From positions 1 to 35,487 of the forward strand of contig NZ_RXYB01000024.1 in assembly GCF_008086615.1 (NCBI RefSeq): 35,487 nucleotides of DNA. Reading direction: 5' to 3'. Shown here in pieces: positions 25,651 through 35,487 of the stretch (positions are counted from its first letter, which is position 1; every line of letters begins with the position of its first letter). The notes below the pieces were generated by a model. It saw only the letters and a list, made by a program, of their open reading frames with translations, did not search any database and was not told the DNA's origin. Both the position numbers and the translations under genes were made by a program. The DNA is from Acetobacterium tundrae (GTDB lineage: Bacteria > Bacillota > Clostridia > Eubacteriales > Eubacteriaceae).

Positions 25651-28600
25651 ATGCGTATGAAACACACTAGTTTACCACCCAAGCAGGGACTTTACGATCC
25701 CGATTTTGAACATGACGCCTGTGGTATTGGAGCGATTGTCCATATCAAAGGTAAAAAATCCCACCATATTGTCCAACAGGCTTTAACAACCCTAGTTAAT
25801 TTGCAACACCGCGGCGGCCGCGGGGCTGAAACGAACACCGGCGACGGTGCCGGCATTCTGATTCAAATCCCCCACCAATTTTTAGCAAAAGCTTCTATTA
25901 AAGAAGGCTTTACCTTGCCGCAACCCGGGGACTACGGTTTGGGGATGTTATTTCTCCCAATCGACGAGGATGAACGCCGCCAATGTGAACAAATATTGGC
26001 CGACGCCATTACGGCCGAAGGTCAAAGTCTGCTGGGCTGGCGGGATGTTCCCGTTGATCTTTGTGATTTGGGCAAAATGGCTGTCGCCAGCATGCCTTTT
26101 CTAAAACAGGTTTTTATTAAGAAGAGTGCCGACATTACCGATGCCATGGCTTTTGAACGAAAACTTTACACCATCCGTAAACAGGTGGAAAAAATCACTA
26201 AAAAGAAGAAGCTGTCCTTTTATGCCGCCAGCTTCTCCTCACGAACGGTTGTCTATAAGGGCATGTTAACCGAAGATCAGGTTGGCGAATTCTATCTGGA
26301 CCTTAAAGATCCGGATGTCACCACCGCCATTGCGATGGTCCATTCGCGTTTCAGCACCAACACCTTCCCCAGCTGGGAAAGAGCGCATCCCAACCGTTAT
26401 GTTATCCACAACGGTGAGATCAACACCCTGCGGGGCAATGTAAACTGGATGTACGCCCGCCAATCGCTGCTCCAAAGCGATCTTTTTGGTGACGAATTGG
26501 AAAAAACATTCCCCGTTGTTGACACCGACGGCAGTGATTCCGCTATTTTTGATAATGTCTTTGAGTTTTTAAACTTAACCGGACGTTCAATGGCTCATAG
26601 CGCCATGATGATGATCCCTGAGCCCTGGTCCAAACACAAAACCATGAGCCCGGAGAAAAAAGCTTTTTACAACTATCATTCCCGCATCCTCGAACCATGG
26701 GATGGCCCGGCCGCGATTGCCTTCACCGATGGCATTCGCCTGGGCGCGGTTCTGGACCGCAACGGCTTGCGTCCGTCCCGTTACTACGTCACCAAAGATG
26801 ATATGGTTATTCTCTCCTCTGAGGTTGGCGTGCTGGATATTCCGCCGGAAAACATTCTCTACAAGGAACGTTTACGACCCGGCCGGATGCTGATGATTGA
26901 TACCGAAAAAGGCGAAATCATCAATGATGAGCACCTGAAACATTCAGTGGCCTGCCAGGAGCCTTACGCAAAATGGCTTGAAGAACATAACATGCCGCTG
27001 GAGTCGCTTCCTGAACCTAAAATTAAAAATGCATCCGATAAAGAAACGCTGGTTCAACGACAAAAATCATTCGGCTATACCTATGAAGATTTAAAATCAA
27101 TGATTGTCCCGATGGCGAAGGACGGCGTTGACCCCATCGGCGCGATGGGTAATGATATTCCTTTAGCGGTGCTATCGGACAAGTCGCAACTGCTCTTTAA
27201 TTATTTCAAGGAAATGTTCGCCCAGGTTACCAATCCCCCGATTGATTCCCTGCGGGAAGAACTGATTACCGGAACAGAAGTATATTTGGGCGGCGAAGGC
27301 AATCTCATCAATCCCATACCGGGAAGCTGTCACCAGGTCAGCCTGAGTATGCCAATTCTAAGCAATGATGATCTGGAAAAAATAAAAGAGCTGGATGATC
27401 CGCTGATCGCCACCGTCACCCTATCGACTTTATTCGAAAGTCATTCCGGCGGAGATGGTTTGGAACAGGCTCTGGAAACAATTTTTGCCGCAGCCGACAA
27501 AGCGATTGAAAATGGCGCCACGATTATTGTGCTCTCCGATCGGGGCGTCAATAAAAACCAGATGCCGATTCCCTCAGCTCTGGCAATTTCGGGCCTCCAT
27601 CATCATTTAATCAACAATCTGACCCGCACTAAAGTCAGTCTGATTGTCGAATCCGGAGAACCCCGCGAGGTTCATCATTTTGCCGTCCTAATCGGTTATG
27701 GCGCCACCGCCGTCAATCCCTATCTGGCCTTTGAAACCATAGAAGAGCTGATTGAAAAAGGGCTGTTAACCGATATCAATTATGATAAAGCCGTTTATAC
27801 CTACATCAAAACCGTCACCAAAGGGGTCATCAAAGTCTTATCCAAAATGGGTATTTCAACCATTTTAAGCTATCACGGGGCCCAGATTTTTGAAGCGGTG
27901 GGGATCAACTCGGAAGTCATCGAAAAATACTTCACCAGAACCCCCTCCCGAATCGAAGGGATCGGACTGGCCGAAATCGCCCGGGAATCGCAGATGCGTC
28001 ATGACGAAGCCTACAACAACCCGTTTGCAGATGACAAAACGCTGGAATCCGGCGGCAATTTCCAATGGCGATCCGATGGCGAGTTTCATACTTACAACCC
28101 GGAAGCAATTTACAAACTGCAAACCTCCTGCCGCAACAAGGACTATCAGCTCTATAAGGAATACACCCGCCTGATTGATGAACAGAGTCAGCAGACCTGT
28201 ACCTTAAGAGGCCTGATGGCCTTTAAAGACCTACAACCGATTCCGATTGACGAAGTGGAATCGGTCGAAAGCATCTGTACCCGCTTTAAAACCGGGGCGA
28301 TGTCCTATGGTTCACTGGGCAGTGAAGCGCATGAAAGCCTGGCCATTGCCATGAACCGCATCGGCGGAAAAAGCAACACCGGCGAAGGCGGCGAAGATCC
28401 CGAACGCTATATCCCGTTGAAAAATGGGGATTCCCGTTGCAGCGCCATCAAACAGGTAGCTTCCGGACGTTTTGGCGTCACCAGCCATTACTTGTCCAAT
28501 GCTCAGGAAATTCAGATCAAGATGGCCCAGGGCGCAAAACCAGGTGAAGGCGGTCAGCTGCCGGGACGTAAAGTCTATCCTTGGGTTGCCAAAACCCGAT

Positions 28601-30240
28601 ATTCCACCCCCGGGGTTGGGCTTATTTCGCCACCACCCCATCATGATATTTATTCCATTGAAGATTTGGCGGAACTGATCCACGATTTAAAAAATGCCAA
28701 TCGCGAAGCCCTGATTAACGTCAAGCTGGTTTCCGAAGTCGGTGTCGGTACCATCGCCGCCGGGGTTGCCAAAGCCAAGGCTGACGTTATTCTAATCAGC
28801 GGTTACGATGGCGGCACCGGTGCTTCACCCAAAACCAGTATTCGTCATGCCGGACTGCCCTGGGAACTGGGCCTGGCGGAAACCCATCAGACCCTGGTCC
28901 TCAATAATTTAAGAACCCGGGTTAAAGTAGAAACCGATGGTAAACTGCTAACCGGAAAAGACCTAGCCGTGGCTGCGCTCTTAGGCGCCGAAGAATACGG
29001 ATTTGCCACCGCACCGTTGGTTATTCTCGGTTGCGTGATGATGCGGGTTTGTAATTTGGATACCTGCCCGGTCGGGATTGCCACCCAAAACCCGGAACTG
29101 CGGAAACGCTTTAAAGGCGACCCGGAACATGTGGTTAACTTTATGAAATTCATTGCCCAGGAACTGCGCGAAATTATGGCGGAACTCGGGTTTAGAACCA
29201 TCAACGAAATGGTCGGCCGCTCGGACAAACTGGAAATGAACAAGGCGATTGATCACTGGAAATTAAAAGGCCTTGATTTTTCCAACATGCTCTATCAGCC
29301 GGTTGTTCCTGAAGGCGGCGGCTTGTACTGTCAGATCAAACAAAACCATAAAATCGAACAATCACTGGATTTAACCGAACTTTTAGGCCAGTGCGGTCCC
29401 GCTTTGGAACATCGGGAAAAGGTGGCCATCACCACGACCATCAGAAACACCAACCGGGTTGTCGGCACCATTGTCGGCAATGAAGTTTCCAAACGTTTTG
29501 GCGAAGACGGATTACCCGAGGACACCATTACCCTAAACCTGACCGGTTCGTCCGGACAAAGTCTGGGTGCCTTTATGCCGAAGGGCATGACCATTAAACT
29601 CGAAGGCGATGCCAACGATTATTTCGGCAAAGGCCTGTCCGGGGGAAAAATGATTATTTATCCGCCGAAAGCTGCAACCTTTGTTCCCGAAGACAATATC
29701 ATCGTCGGCAACGTCGCCTTCTATGGCGCCACCGATGGCGAAGCGTATATCCGCGGGGTTGCTGGTGAACGTTTCTGTGTTCGAAACAGCGGCGTGACCG
29801 CGGTGGTTGAAGCCGTTGGCGACCATGGCTGTGAATATATGACTGGTGGAAAAGTCGTCATTCTGGGGAAAACCGGCCGTAACTTTGCCGCCGGTATGTC
29901 CGGTGGAGTGGCCTATGTTTTAGATAATGATGACAGCTTCGCGGAATCCTGTAATGCCGAAATGGTCGATCTGGTTAAAATTACCGATGTGGCTGAATTG
30001 GCCGAGCTCAAAGCTTTGATTGAAAAACACCAAGCTTATACCAGCAGTGCCCTGGCGCAAAAAATACTCGCCGACTACGACACGTATTCGAAAAAATTCA
30101 CCAAAGTTTTACCGCGAGATTATAAACGAATGTTGGATGCCATGGCGCGGGTTCAAGCTCAAGGTCTTACCGGAGATGACGCTTTAATGGCAGCATTTCA
30201 GGAAAATAACCGGGATTTGTCCCGGGTTAGCGGAAATTAG
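25651..30240 (+). CDS. gltB: Glutamate synthase (NADPH) large subunit
   Basis: A 1529-residue enzyme subunit making two glutamates from glutamine and 2-oxoglutarate in ammonium assimilation. A 23-residue propeptide precedes C24 (DACGIGA), the nucleophile of the class II glutamine amidotransferase domain (24 to about 430). A linking central domain follows, then the FMN-binding synthase barrel (about 830-1200) with [10 protein letters not shown] and YDGGTGASP motifs. C1128, C1134 and C1139 ([12 protein letters not shown]) bind the 3Fe-4S cluster. The C-terminal GXGXG beta-helix (about 1250-1480) has repeated G-rich turns. Length matches bacterial GltB. GAGGAAGG lies 5 nt before the ATG. gltD follows after 17 nt. 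Confidence 0.98.
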   Translation: MRMKHTSLPPKQGLYDPDFEHDACGIGAIVHIKGKKSHHIVQQALTTLVNLQHRGGRGAETNTGDGAGILIQIPHQFLAKASIKEGFTLPQPGDYGLGMLFLPIDEDERRQCEQILADAITAEGQSLLGWRDVPVDLCDLGKMAVASMPFLKQVFIKKSADITDAMAFERKLYTIRKQVEKITKKKKLSFYAASFSSRTVVYKGMLTEDQVGEFYLDLKDPDVTTAIAMVHSRFSTNTFPSWERAHPNRYVIHNGEINTLRGNVNWMYARQSLLQSDLFGDELEKTFPVVDTDGSDSAIFDNVFEFLNLTGRSMAHSAMMMIPEPWSKHKTMSPEKKAFYNYHSRILEPWDGPAAIAFTDGIRLGAVLDRNGLRPSRYYVTKDDMVILSSEVGVLDIPPENILYKERLRPGRMLMIDTEKGEIINDEHLKHSVACQEPYAKWLEEHNMPLESLPEPKIKNASDKETLVQRQKSFGYTYEDLKSMIVPMAKDGVDPIGAMGNDIPLAVLSDKSQLLFNYFKEMFAQVTNPPIDSLREELITGTEVYLGGEGNLINPIPGSCHQVSLSMPILSNDDLEKIKELDDPLIATVTLSTLFESHSGGDGLEQALETIFAAADKAIENGATIIVLSDRGVNKNQMPIPSALAISGLHHHLINNLTRTKVSLIVESGEPREVHHFAVLIGYGATAVNPYLAFETIEELIEKGLLTDINYDKAVYTYIKTVTKGVIKVLSKMGISTILSYHGAQIFEAVGINSEVIEKYFTRTPSRIEGIGLAEIARESQMRHDEAYNNPFADDKTLESGGNFQWRSDGEFHTYNPEAIYKLQTSCRNKDYQLYKEYTRLIDEQSQQTCTLRGLMAFKDLQPIPIDEVESVESICTRFKTGAMSYGSLGSEAHESLAIAMNRIGGKSNTGEGGEDPERYIPLKNGDSRCSAIKQVASGRFGVTSHYLSNAQEIQIKMAQGAKPGEGGQLPGRKVYPWVAKTRYSTPGVGLISPPPHHDIYSIEDLAELIHDLKNANREALINVKLVSEVGVGTIAAGVAKAKADVILISGYDGGTGASPKTSIRHAGLPWELGLAETHQTLVLNNLRTRVKVETDGKLLTGKDLAVAALLGAEEYGFATAPLVILGCVMMRVCNLDTCPVGIATQNPELRKRFKGDPEHVVNFMKFIAQELREIMAELGFRTINEMVGRSDKLEMNKAIDHWKLKGLDFSNMLYQPVVPEGGGLYCQIKQNHKIEQSLDLTELLGQCGPALEHREKVAITTTIRNTNRVVGTIVGNEVSKRFGEDGLPEDTITLNLTGSSGQSLGAFMPKGMTIKLEGDANDYFGKGLSGGKMIIYPPKAATFVPEDNIIVGNVAFYGATDGEAYIRGVAGERFCVRNSGVTAVVEAVGDHGCEYMTGGKVVILGKTGRNFAAGMSGGVAYVLDNDDSFAESCNAEMVDLVKITDVAELAELKALIEKHQAYTSSALAQKILADYDTYSKKFTKVLPRDYKRMLDAMARVQAQGLTGDDALMAAFQENNRDLSRVSGN

Positions 30241-30257
30241 TGAGGAGGTAAATTATT

Positions 30258-31733
30258 ATGGGAAAATCAACAGGATTTTTAGAATACACACGCGAAGTAC
30301 CCATGGATCGGGCGCCTCTTGAACGGATCAAAGACTGGCAGGAGTTCCATCTGGAACTCCCCGAAGAAGTCCAGCAAATTCAGGGGGCCCGCTGCATGGA
30401 CTGCGGCGTTCCCTACTGCCACTCCGGCATTATGCTCGCCGGAGCCGCCTCAGGTTGTCCCCTTCATAACTTAATTCCCGAATGGAATGATCTTATTTAT
30501 AAGGGATTATGGCAAGAAGCTTTAGCCAGACTGCTGAAGACCAATAATTTTCCGGAATTCACCGGACGGGTCTGCCCCGCCCCCTGTGAAGGGGCCTGCA
30601 CCGTGGGCCTTAATCAACCCCAGGTGACCATTAAAACCAATGAGTGTGCCATTATTGACCGGGCTTTCAAAGAAGGCTGGATTATCCCTAATCCGCCTAA
30701 ATCCCGCACTGATAAAAAGGTCGCCGTGGTCGGTTCCGGTCCGGCTGGTCTTGCCTGCGCCGCGGAACTCAATAAAGCCGGACATTTAGTCACCGTTTAC
30801 GAACGGGCCGACCGAATTGGGGGACTTTTAATGTATGGCATCCCCAATATGAAACTGAACAAAATCGGCGTCGTCCAAAGACGGGTCGATTTAATGAAAG
30901 CGGAAGGGATTACCTTTGTCACCAATACCGAAGTGGGCAAAGATTATCCCGTTGCCGCCCTTCAGGCCGACTATGACGCCATTGTATTATGCGGCGGTGC
31001 CACCAAACCCCGAGATTTACCAGTCGAAGGACGAAAGCTGGCCGGTGTCCAGTTTGCTATCGACTTTTTAAGCGCCAACACCAAAAGCCTGCTGGATTCC
31101 AATCTGACGGACGGTCAATTCACGTCAGCCAAAGATAAGCAGGTGGTCATTATCGGCGGTGGCGACACCGGCACCGACTGTGTCGCCACCTCGATCAGAC
31201 ATGGCTGCAAAAGCGTGATTCAATTGGAAATCATGCCGAAGCCACCCCTGGACCGAACCGCCAACAACCCCTGGCCAGAATGGCCCAAGACCTATAAATT
31301 GGACTATGGCCAGGAAGAAGCCCAGGCGCTGTACGGCGATGATCCCCGTCGCTACTGCACCACCACCAAAAAAATGGTGGGCGATGCCAGCGGACAGATT
31401 AAAGAAATCCACACTGTTGACATCAAATGGGTTCCGGACGAAACCGGTCGGATGACCATGCAGGAACTCCCGGGCACCGAAAAAATCCTGCCGGCTGATC
31501 TCGTTTTGTTAGCCATGGGTTTTCTGGGACCGGAAGATCAATTAGTCGATCAGTTAGGTCTGGATCGAGACGCCCGTTCTAATGTTAAGGCCGATTACGG
31601 CGTTTACCAGACCAATGTTGCCAAAGTATTTACTGCCGGCGACATGCGTCGCGGTCAAAGCCTGGTTGTCTGGGCCATTAACGAAGGCCGGGAAGCGGCT
31701 CGAGCCTGCCACAGCTATTTAGAAAACAAATAA
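30258..31733 (+). CDS. gltD: Glutamate synthase (NADPH) small subunit
   Basis: A 491-residue flavoprotein that passes electrons from NAD(P)H to GltB. N-terminal Cys clusters C46, C49, C54 and C67 and C106, C110 and C114 match the two 4Fe-4S sites. VGSGPAG (G159-G164) binds FAD and [10 protein letters not shown] (about 298-307) binds the nicotinamide nucleotide. A late [14 protein letters not shown] motif is the usual FAD contact in this family. The start has a strong GAGGAGG site. It is the second gene of the gltBD operon, which ends at the terminator at 31751. Cofactor preference for NADPH is assumed from the family. Confidence 0.97.
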   Translation: MGKSTGFLEYTREVPMDRAPLERIKDWQEFHLELPEEVQQIQGARCMDCGVPYCHSGIMLAGAASGCPLHNLIPEWNDLIYKGLWQEALARLLKTNNFPEFTGRVCPAPCEGACTVGLNQPQVTIKTNECAIIDRAFKEGWIIPNPPKSRTDKKVAVVGSGPAGLACAAELNKAGHLVTVYERADRIGGLLMYGIPNMKLNKIGVVQRRVDLMKAEGITFVTNTEVGKDYPVAALQADYDAIVLCGGATKPRDLPVEGRKLAGVQFAIDFLSANTKSLLDSNLTDGQFTSAKDKQVVIIGGGDTGTDCVATSIRHGCKSVIQLEIMPKPPLDRTANNPWPEWPKTYKLDYGQEEAQALYGDDPRRYCTTTKKMVGDASGQIKEIHTVDIKWVPDETGRMTMQELPGTEKILPADLVLLAMGFLGPEDQLVDQLGLDRDARSNVKADYGVYQTNVAKVFTAGDMRRGQSLVVWAINEGREAARACHSYLENK

Positions 31734-31750
31734 TCGAATTTTTGAAATAC

Positions 31751-31783
31751 AAAAGAGGGTGACAATTGCTGTCACCCTCTTTT
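31751..31783 (+). terminator. Terminator of the gltBD operon
   Basis: A perfect 14-bp stem (31751-31764 with 31770-31783), 5-nt loop, A-run and T-run at the edges. Confidence 0.92.
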
Positions 31784-31804
31784 GTTAACTCATCGATTCG
31801 GCTC

Positions 31805-31912
31805 TTAGGCTTGCTTCTTTTTTAAAATAAACAGTTCTTTTATTGATACTTTTGTAAGTTTAGTGACCGAAAATCCTTCGTACGTCAGGTAATCTTCGGC
31901 AACAGATAGAGC
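31805..31912 (-). pseudogene. Possible C-terminal gene fossil beside the XRE gene
   Basis: An open frame of 35 codons ending at TAA (31805-31807) reads SVAEDYLTYEGFSVTKLTKV then SIKELFILKKKQA. The sequence is strongly protein-like, with a beta-strand ending of the kind seen at the tail of some class I methyltransferases. It has no start codon; an in-frame TAA at 31913-31915 bounds it. The XRE gene stops 5 bp upstream. Likely the tail of a lost gene; the family assignment is a guess. Confidence 0.35.
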
Positions 31913-31916
31913 TTAC

Positions 31917-32294
31917 CTATCCTGTTTCTTCACCATCTTTCATTTCAATCAGACCATCAACATAGCCTTCAAGCTTCATAATGGCTTTGTCCTGTAATGT
32001 TTCATCTTTTATTTTGTCAAATATCTCAAGTAAACGTTTTTCTTTTTCAGTAAGAGAAGTAGAGATTGTCATCACTCTATTTTTTGCAATGTAAGTGTCA
32101 ATTGACCTTCCATAAAGATAATCCAATGAAACATCGAAAAAATCAGCGATTTTATTTACTGTTTCGCAATCAGGTTCACGCTTATTTATTTCATACAATG
32201 AAAGAGACGACCTTGAAATTGATAATGCCTGTGACAATTCAACTTGGGTTAAATTCATATCTTTTCTAAGTTCTTTCAGCCTTGTGCCAATCAT
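31917..32294 (-). CDS. XRE-family transcriptional regulator
   Basis: A 125-residue repressor-type protein. Residues about 3-65 form a Cro/CI-type HTH (MNLTQVELSQALSISRSSLS, then a YEINKREPD turn and DYLYGRS end). The C-terminal part (about 70-125) is helical and may mediate dimerisation. GAGAGGTG lies 5 nt before the ATG. It is divergent from the second chemoreceptor, with about 280 bp between; its promoter (TTGTTT at 32338-32343, 17 bp, TATAAT at 32315-32320 on the minus strand) is separate. Control of itself or of the chemoreceptor is possible but not shown. Confidence 0.87.
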   Translation of the reverse strand: MIGTRLKELRKDMNLTQVELSQALSISRSSLSLYEINKREPDCETVNKIADFFDVSLDYLYGRSIDTYIAKNRVMTISTSLTEKEKRLLEIFDKIKDETLQDKAIMKLEGYVDGLIEMKDGEETG

Positions 32295-32314
32295 TTTTTC
32301 ACCTCTCTCATGCC

Positions 32315-32343
32315 ATTATATCGGTTCAATTGATTACAAACAA
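32315..32343 (-). promoter_or_regulatory. Predicted promoter of the XRE gene
   Basis: On the minus strand TTGTTT (32338-32343), a 17-bp spacer and TATAAT (32315-32320). The leader would be under 20 nt. Confidence 0.5.
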
Positions 32344-32382
32344 CAAATGCATCGAAATGTAGCAATATTGTATAAAATACCA

Positions 32383-32412
32383 TTGACTTGCTTCGTATTG
32401 TAGCATTATAAT
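32383..32412 (+). promoter_or_regulatory. Predicted promoter of the second chemoreceptor
   Basis: TTGACT (32383-32388) and TATAAT (32407-32412) with an 18-bp spacer. The leader would be about 159 nt, nearly the same as for the first chemoreceptor. It contains a 6-bp hairpin GTGTCA/TGACAC (32535-32550) and a T9 run near 32480; no known riboswitch was matched. Confidence 0.6.
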
Positions 32413-32577
32413 AGACATATGATGAAAATTAAGCGGGTAGACGCAGTAGCCAGCAACTTTAGCCAAAAACGGAAAGCTTTTTTTTTATTAACCATGCAAA
32501 ACCACTGAAATACAAGGTTTATAAACATCATCGGGTGTCAGTCTTGACACAACCGCCGAATCAAGAGGGAGAAAAAA

Positions 32578-34878
32578 ATGAAATGGATCAGTAACATGAA
32601 AATTGGAATGAAATTAATGGTGAGTTTTATTATTGCAGCACTTATCACCGAAGTTGTAATCGTTGTCGATTTGAAGAAAGTCGAAGCCGCCACTGTGTCA
32701 GTAACCACCATTATTATTGTTACGGTTATCGCTGTGATTGTGGCTTTACTATTTGCCTTATTCTTGCGCGCTTTAATTGTTAAGCCATTGGAAAAAGCAA
32801 ACCACATGATTACAGAACTCGCCAAGGGGCATCTGGGAATGCGTTTGGTAGTCACGTCTCAGGACGAAGTGGGCAGTTTGAGCGCGTCATTGAACAAGCT
32901 GGCGGACGATCTCCAGATTGTTAACATTGAACTGATGGGCAACATCGCCGCTGGTGATGTTTCGGAAAATCTCGCAGTTCATGATGCCGAGGATGTCATT
33001 ACCCCACCGCTTAACCTCACCATCGAGACCATTCGTAGCCTGATTGATGAAGTCGTGATGCTGTCTCATGCAGCGCTGGAAGGCAAATGGGATACTCGAG
33101 GCAATGCCGACCATTTCAAAGGCGGTTATAAAGAAATCATTACGGGAATCAATGCCACCCTGGATACGGTTGTTGATAAGATGATCTGGTATGAATCCAT
33201 TATCGATGCTGTGCCATTCCCGGTTCACGTCACTGATAATAACATGAAGTGGACCTTTATGAACAAACCATTTGAAAGTCTGATGATTGAAAATAAAGTC
33301 ATTACAGATCGTAATTCCGCCTGTGGTATGGACTGCTACAATGCTGGCGCTACCGTTTGTAGAACTGAAGGTTGTGGGATACGAAGACTGGTTGATCACG
33401 GATTATCAGATAGTTATTTTGAATGGTGCGGCCGTAACAATAAACAGGATACCACTTACCTCAAAAACACAAAAGGTGAGAATATCGGCTTTGTGGAAGT
33501 CGTCACCGATTTAACCCCAATAATCCGAGTGAGTGATTATACCAAAAGCGAAGTGTCTCGATTGGAACAAAATCTGATTCGTTTATCTCAGGGAGATCTG
33601 ACGTTTGATATGGCGATCGGCGAAGCCGATGAATACACATCAGAAGTCAGTACACAATTCAACGAAATTGCCAACAGTCTGTCAGAAGTTAAAACCTCTG
33701 TCGACAACCTGATCAGTGATGCCACCCTGTTGGCCCAGGCAGGCATCGAAGGACAATTGAATACCCGGGCTGACGTCAGCAGACATCAGGGCGATTTTGC
33801 AAAAATCGTGGACGGTGTCAATGCCACATTGGATGCTGTCGTTGCACCAGTTCAGGAAGCTTCAAATACGTTAAAAGAATTATCACAGGGGAACCTGAAT
33901 ACGGGGATGTTCGGCAATTATAACGGGGACTATACCATGATCAAAGACAACATGAACCAGACGATTGCCTTCCTGAAAAACTATGTGGATGAAATCACGC
34001 AAACATTGGAAGAAATGGGCCGGGGCAATATGAATCAACACATTACCACCGAATATCTGGGCGATTTCCAGGCAATAAAAACAGCCCTTAACGATATTAA
34101 CACCAATCTGAGTGCCACCTTGTCGCACATTAACGAAGCGGCCGGACAAGTAGAAGCAGGCGCTAATCAGATATCCGACGGCGGACAGGCCCTGGCGCAG
34201 GGAACCACCGAACAAGCCAGTTCCATTCAGGAACTTACGGCATCAATTGAAGAGGTGGCAAGTGAAACAAAACAAAATGCGGAAAATGCCAATCATGCCA
34301 ATGAAGTAGCAAATGCGGTGCGATCAAATGCCGAGGTCGGCAATAGTCAGATGAAAAATATGGTAACCGCCATGGTGGAAATCAATCAATCTTCCAGTAA
34401 TATTTCTAAGATCATCAAGGTCATCGACGATATTGCTTTCCAGACCAATATTCTGGCGCTTAACGCCGCCGTCGAGGCCGCCCGGGCTGGGCAGCACGGC
34501 AAAGGATTTGCTGTCGTTGCAGAAGAAGTCCGAAACCTTGCCGCCAGAAGCGCGCTCGCTGCAAAAGAAACTACCGCCCTTATTGAAGGATCCATCAACA
34601 AGGCGGAAGCAGGAACAAAGATAGCGGGTCAGACTGCCGAAAGCCTAAAAAACATATTAATAGAAATTGAAGAAGTAACCCATTTAGTCGGGGAAATTGC
34701 TCATTCTTCCAATGATCAGGCTTCCGAAATAGCCCAGATTAATATCGGTGTTGAACAGGTTTCCCAGGTGGTTCAAACTAACTCAGCCACTGCTGAAGAA
34801 AGTGCCGCTGCCAGTGAAGAGCTTTCAGGGCAAGCAGAAATACTTAGACAAATGGTGGATGCTTTTCAATTAAAATAA
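32578..34878 (+). CDS. Methyl-accepting chemotaxis protein with Cys-rich PAS domain
   Basis: A 766-residue chemoreceptor, paralogous to the one at 16895. Two membrane segments (about 10-30 and 40-65) are separated by only a dozen residues. A HAMP domain follows, then a PAS domain (about 205-315) with C249, C253, C261 and C266, then HAMP-like repeats. The signalling tip [20 protein letters not shown] starts near 620. As in the paralogue, nearly all sensing surface is cytoplasmic. The Cys spacing differs (x3, x7, x4 here; x2, x4, x4 in the other), so the bound group or its tuning may differ. AAGAGGGAG lies 6 nt before the ATG. Two terminator-like hairpins follow. Confidence 0.93.
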   Translation: MKWISNMKIGMKLMVSFIIAALITEVVIVVDLKKVEAATVSVTTIIIVTVIAVIVALLFALFLRALIVKPLEKANHMITELAKGHLGMRLVVTSQDEVGSLSASLNKLADDLQIVNIELMGNIAAGDVSENLAVHDAEDVITPPLNLTIETIRSLIDEVVMLSHAALEGKWDTRGNADHFKGGYKEIITGINATLDTVVDKMIWYESIIDAVPFPVHVTDNNMKWTFMNKPFESLMIENKVITDRNSACGMDCYNAGATVCRTEGCGIRRLVDHGLSDSYFEWCGRNNKQDTTYLKNTKGENIGFVEVVTDLTPIIRVSDYTKSEVSRLEQNLIRLSQGDLTFDMAIGEADEYTSEVSTQFNEIANSLSEVKTSVDNLISDATLLAQAGIEGQLNTRADVSRHQGDFAKIVDGVNATLDAVVAPVQEASNTLKELSQGNLNTGMFGNYNGDYTMIKDNMNQTIAFLKNYVDEITQTLEEMGRGNMNQHITTEYLGDFQAIKTALNDINTNLSATLSHINEAAGQVEAGANQISDGGQALAQGTTEQASSIQELTASIEEVASETKQNAENANHANEVANAVRSNAEVGNSQMKNMVTAMVEINQSSSNISKIIKVIDDIAFQTNILALNAAVEAARAGQHGKGFAVVAEEVRNLAARSALAAKETTALIEGSINKAEAGTKIAGQTAESLKNILIEIEEVTHLVGEIAHSSNDQASEIAQINIGVEQVSQVVQTNSATAEESAAASEELSGQAEILRQMVDAFQLK

Positions 34879-34953
34879 GAAATCAAAGAAAAATCCCTTT
34901 GACAGCCGCGACACTCTCACCAGACTTTCCATCCACTTCAAAAAACTAAAAAA

Positions 34954-34987
34954 AGACGATCCGAGTCGCGTAGAACCCGAATCGTCT
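34954..34987 (+). terminator. First of two similar terminators
   Basis: An imperfect hairpin, AGACGAT (34954-34960) pairing with ATCGTCT (34981-34987) plus inner G-U pairs, preceded by A-rich DNA and followed by a T-rich stretch. Confidence 0.7.
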
Positions 34988-35060
34988 CTATTCTTTGTTT
35001 CTAAACCATCCATTTTAACTGTTCCAGCAAATTATCTGTACATTCTGCACGCACCAGAAA

Positions 35061-35100
35061 AGACGACCCGAGTTCCAAAGAACTCGAGCCGCCTTCTTTT
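35061..35100 (+). terminator. Second of two similar terminators
   Basis: CGAGTTC (35069-35075) pairs with GAACTCG (35080-35086) around CAAA; the outer stem is imperfect and ends with CTTCTTTT. Its left arm (AAAAGACGACCCGAGT) resembles that of the first hairpin (AAAAGACGATCCGAGT). With A-rich left flanks, either could also serve the minus-strand gene that ends at 35156. Confidence 0.65.
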
Positions 35101-35155
35101 GTTTTAATACCTGATCAATAAGTTGGTGTAGCCAGGCACAGTTTGAAAATTTCTT

Positions 35156-35356
35156 TTATGAACGTCTGTTTCTCCCGGTATCCACCGATTCATCCGCCCA
35201 TCGTTCTGCCAATTGATCTTCAAAATCCGTTTCCCGCTTTTTCTGATTGTGACGATGCACAATGAAGATAGCGACAATTGCTATCAGAACAATTAATGAT
35301 GGTATATCCCAAATACAAAACCCCAACGTTGAGTGTGTAAAAATTGCATCAAACAT
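35156..35356 (-). CDS. Small single-pass membrane protein
   Basis: A 66-residue protein. Residues about 17-34 (IPSLIVLIAIVAIFIVHR) form one membrane span, followed by a charged, helical cytoplasmic tail with many Lys, Arg, Glu and Asp. AGGAG lies 9 nt before the ATG. It is the second gene after a similar, partly cut membrane protein, 32 bp upstream. Function unknown. Confidence 0.7.
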   Translation of the reverse strand: MFDAIFTHSTLGFCIWDIPSLIVLIAIVAIFIVHRHNQKKRETDFEDQLAERWADESVDTGRNRRS

Positions 35357-35388
35357 TTTTATTTTCTCCTTTTAATTTTATTTCTTTC

Positions 35389-35487
35389 TTAATTTCTATG
35401 ATCATTTTCTGCGATCTTTTCTCTTAATTCAAAGATGTGCGCCTGTCGTTTTTTCATGCTTCTTGTGTAAAAAATCAAGATTAATAA
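35389..35487 (-). CDS. C-terminal part of a membrane protein cut by the window edge
   Basis: The frame is open from the edge for 32 codons to TAA at 35389-35391. It reads LLILIFYTRSMKKRQAHIFE then LREKIAENDHRN: the end of a hydrophobic span plus a charged helical tail, the same layout as the 66-residue protein just downstream. The ATG within it (codon 11) is an alternative start for a 22-residue peptide, but the hydrophobic lead-in argues for a longer protein. Confidence 0.55.
   Translation of the reverse strand, partial: LLILIFYTRSMKKRQAHIFELREKIAENDHRN

Noticed and set aside
32419-32577. c-di-GMP riboswitch in the second chemoreceptor leader
   Set aside because: Fragments such as GACGCAG and GCAAAACC recall the GEMM core, but their order and the conserved joining segments do not fit.

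Overview
The window looks like chromosome from an anaerobic, low-to-mid GC Gram-positive of the Clostridia, most probably an Acetobacterium/Eubacterium-type acetogen. The pointers are ChW (clostridial hydrophobic, conserved W) repeat proteins, strong GGAGG-type ribosome sites, vegetative -35/-10 promoters, and chemoreceptors with Cys-rich PAS domains. The genus is an inference. No rRNA, tRNA, CRISPR array or intact transposase was found.

Left part (1-2990): an array of REP/BIME-like palindromes, then a damage-response module. A Y-family DNA polymerase and a small partner gene run leftward. A divergent LexA/S24-type self-cleaving repressor runs rightward. The shared promoter region carries three phased copies of a TTTRTGAT motif, which are good candidates for the repressor's operators.

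Middle part (3005-16504) is a surface/secretome island. It holds a 1730-residue secreted protein of 15 Ig-like repeats, a divergent subtilisin with three C-terminal ChW repeats, and two secreted proteins with three N-terminal ChW repeats followed by helical FIVAR-like stalks of 14 and 5 repeats. A fourth ChW protein (21874-24009) has an in-frame TAA inside its signal peptide but is otherwise open throughout. These proteins share interchangeable modules and probably form or remodel the cell surface together.

The rest is a mixture. There are two chemoreceptors (16895-19177 and 32578-34878) with almost no extracellular domain and a four-Cys PAS domain each. There is a 488-residue HTH regulator, a HigBA/RelE-like toxin-antitoxin pair with a dyad inside its promoter, and a membrane-anchored AlbA/Schlafen-like protein. 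The gltBD operon (NADPH glutamate synthase) follows, then an XRE regulator divergent from the second chemoreceptor, and two small membrane proteins at the right edge, one cut by the window.

A family of palindromes (GTAGGGGCGATnnnnnATCGCCC and relatives) sits only in intergenic DNA. It occurs as a 129-bp tandem array at 1-330, in the polymerase leader, around a 19-bp x 7 minisatellite at 10346-10478, and singly elsewhere. Two short open stretches (24298-24402 and 31805-31912) read like C-terminal gene fossils.
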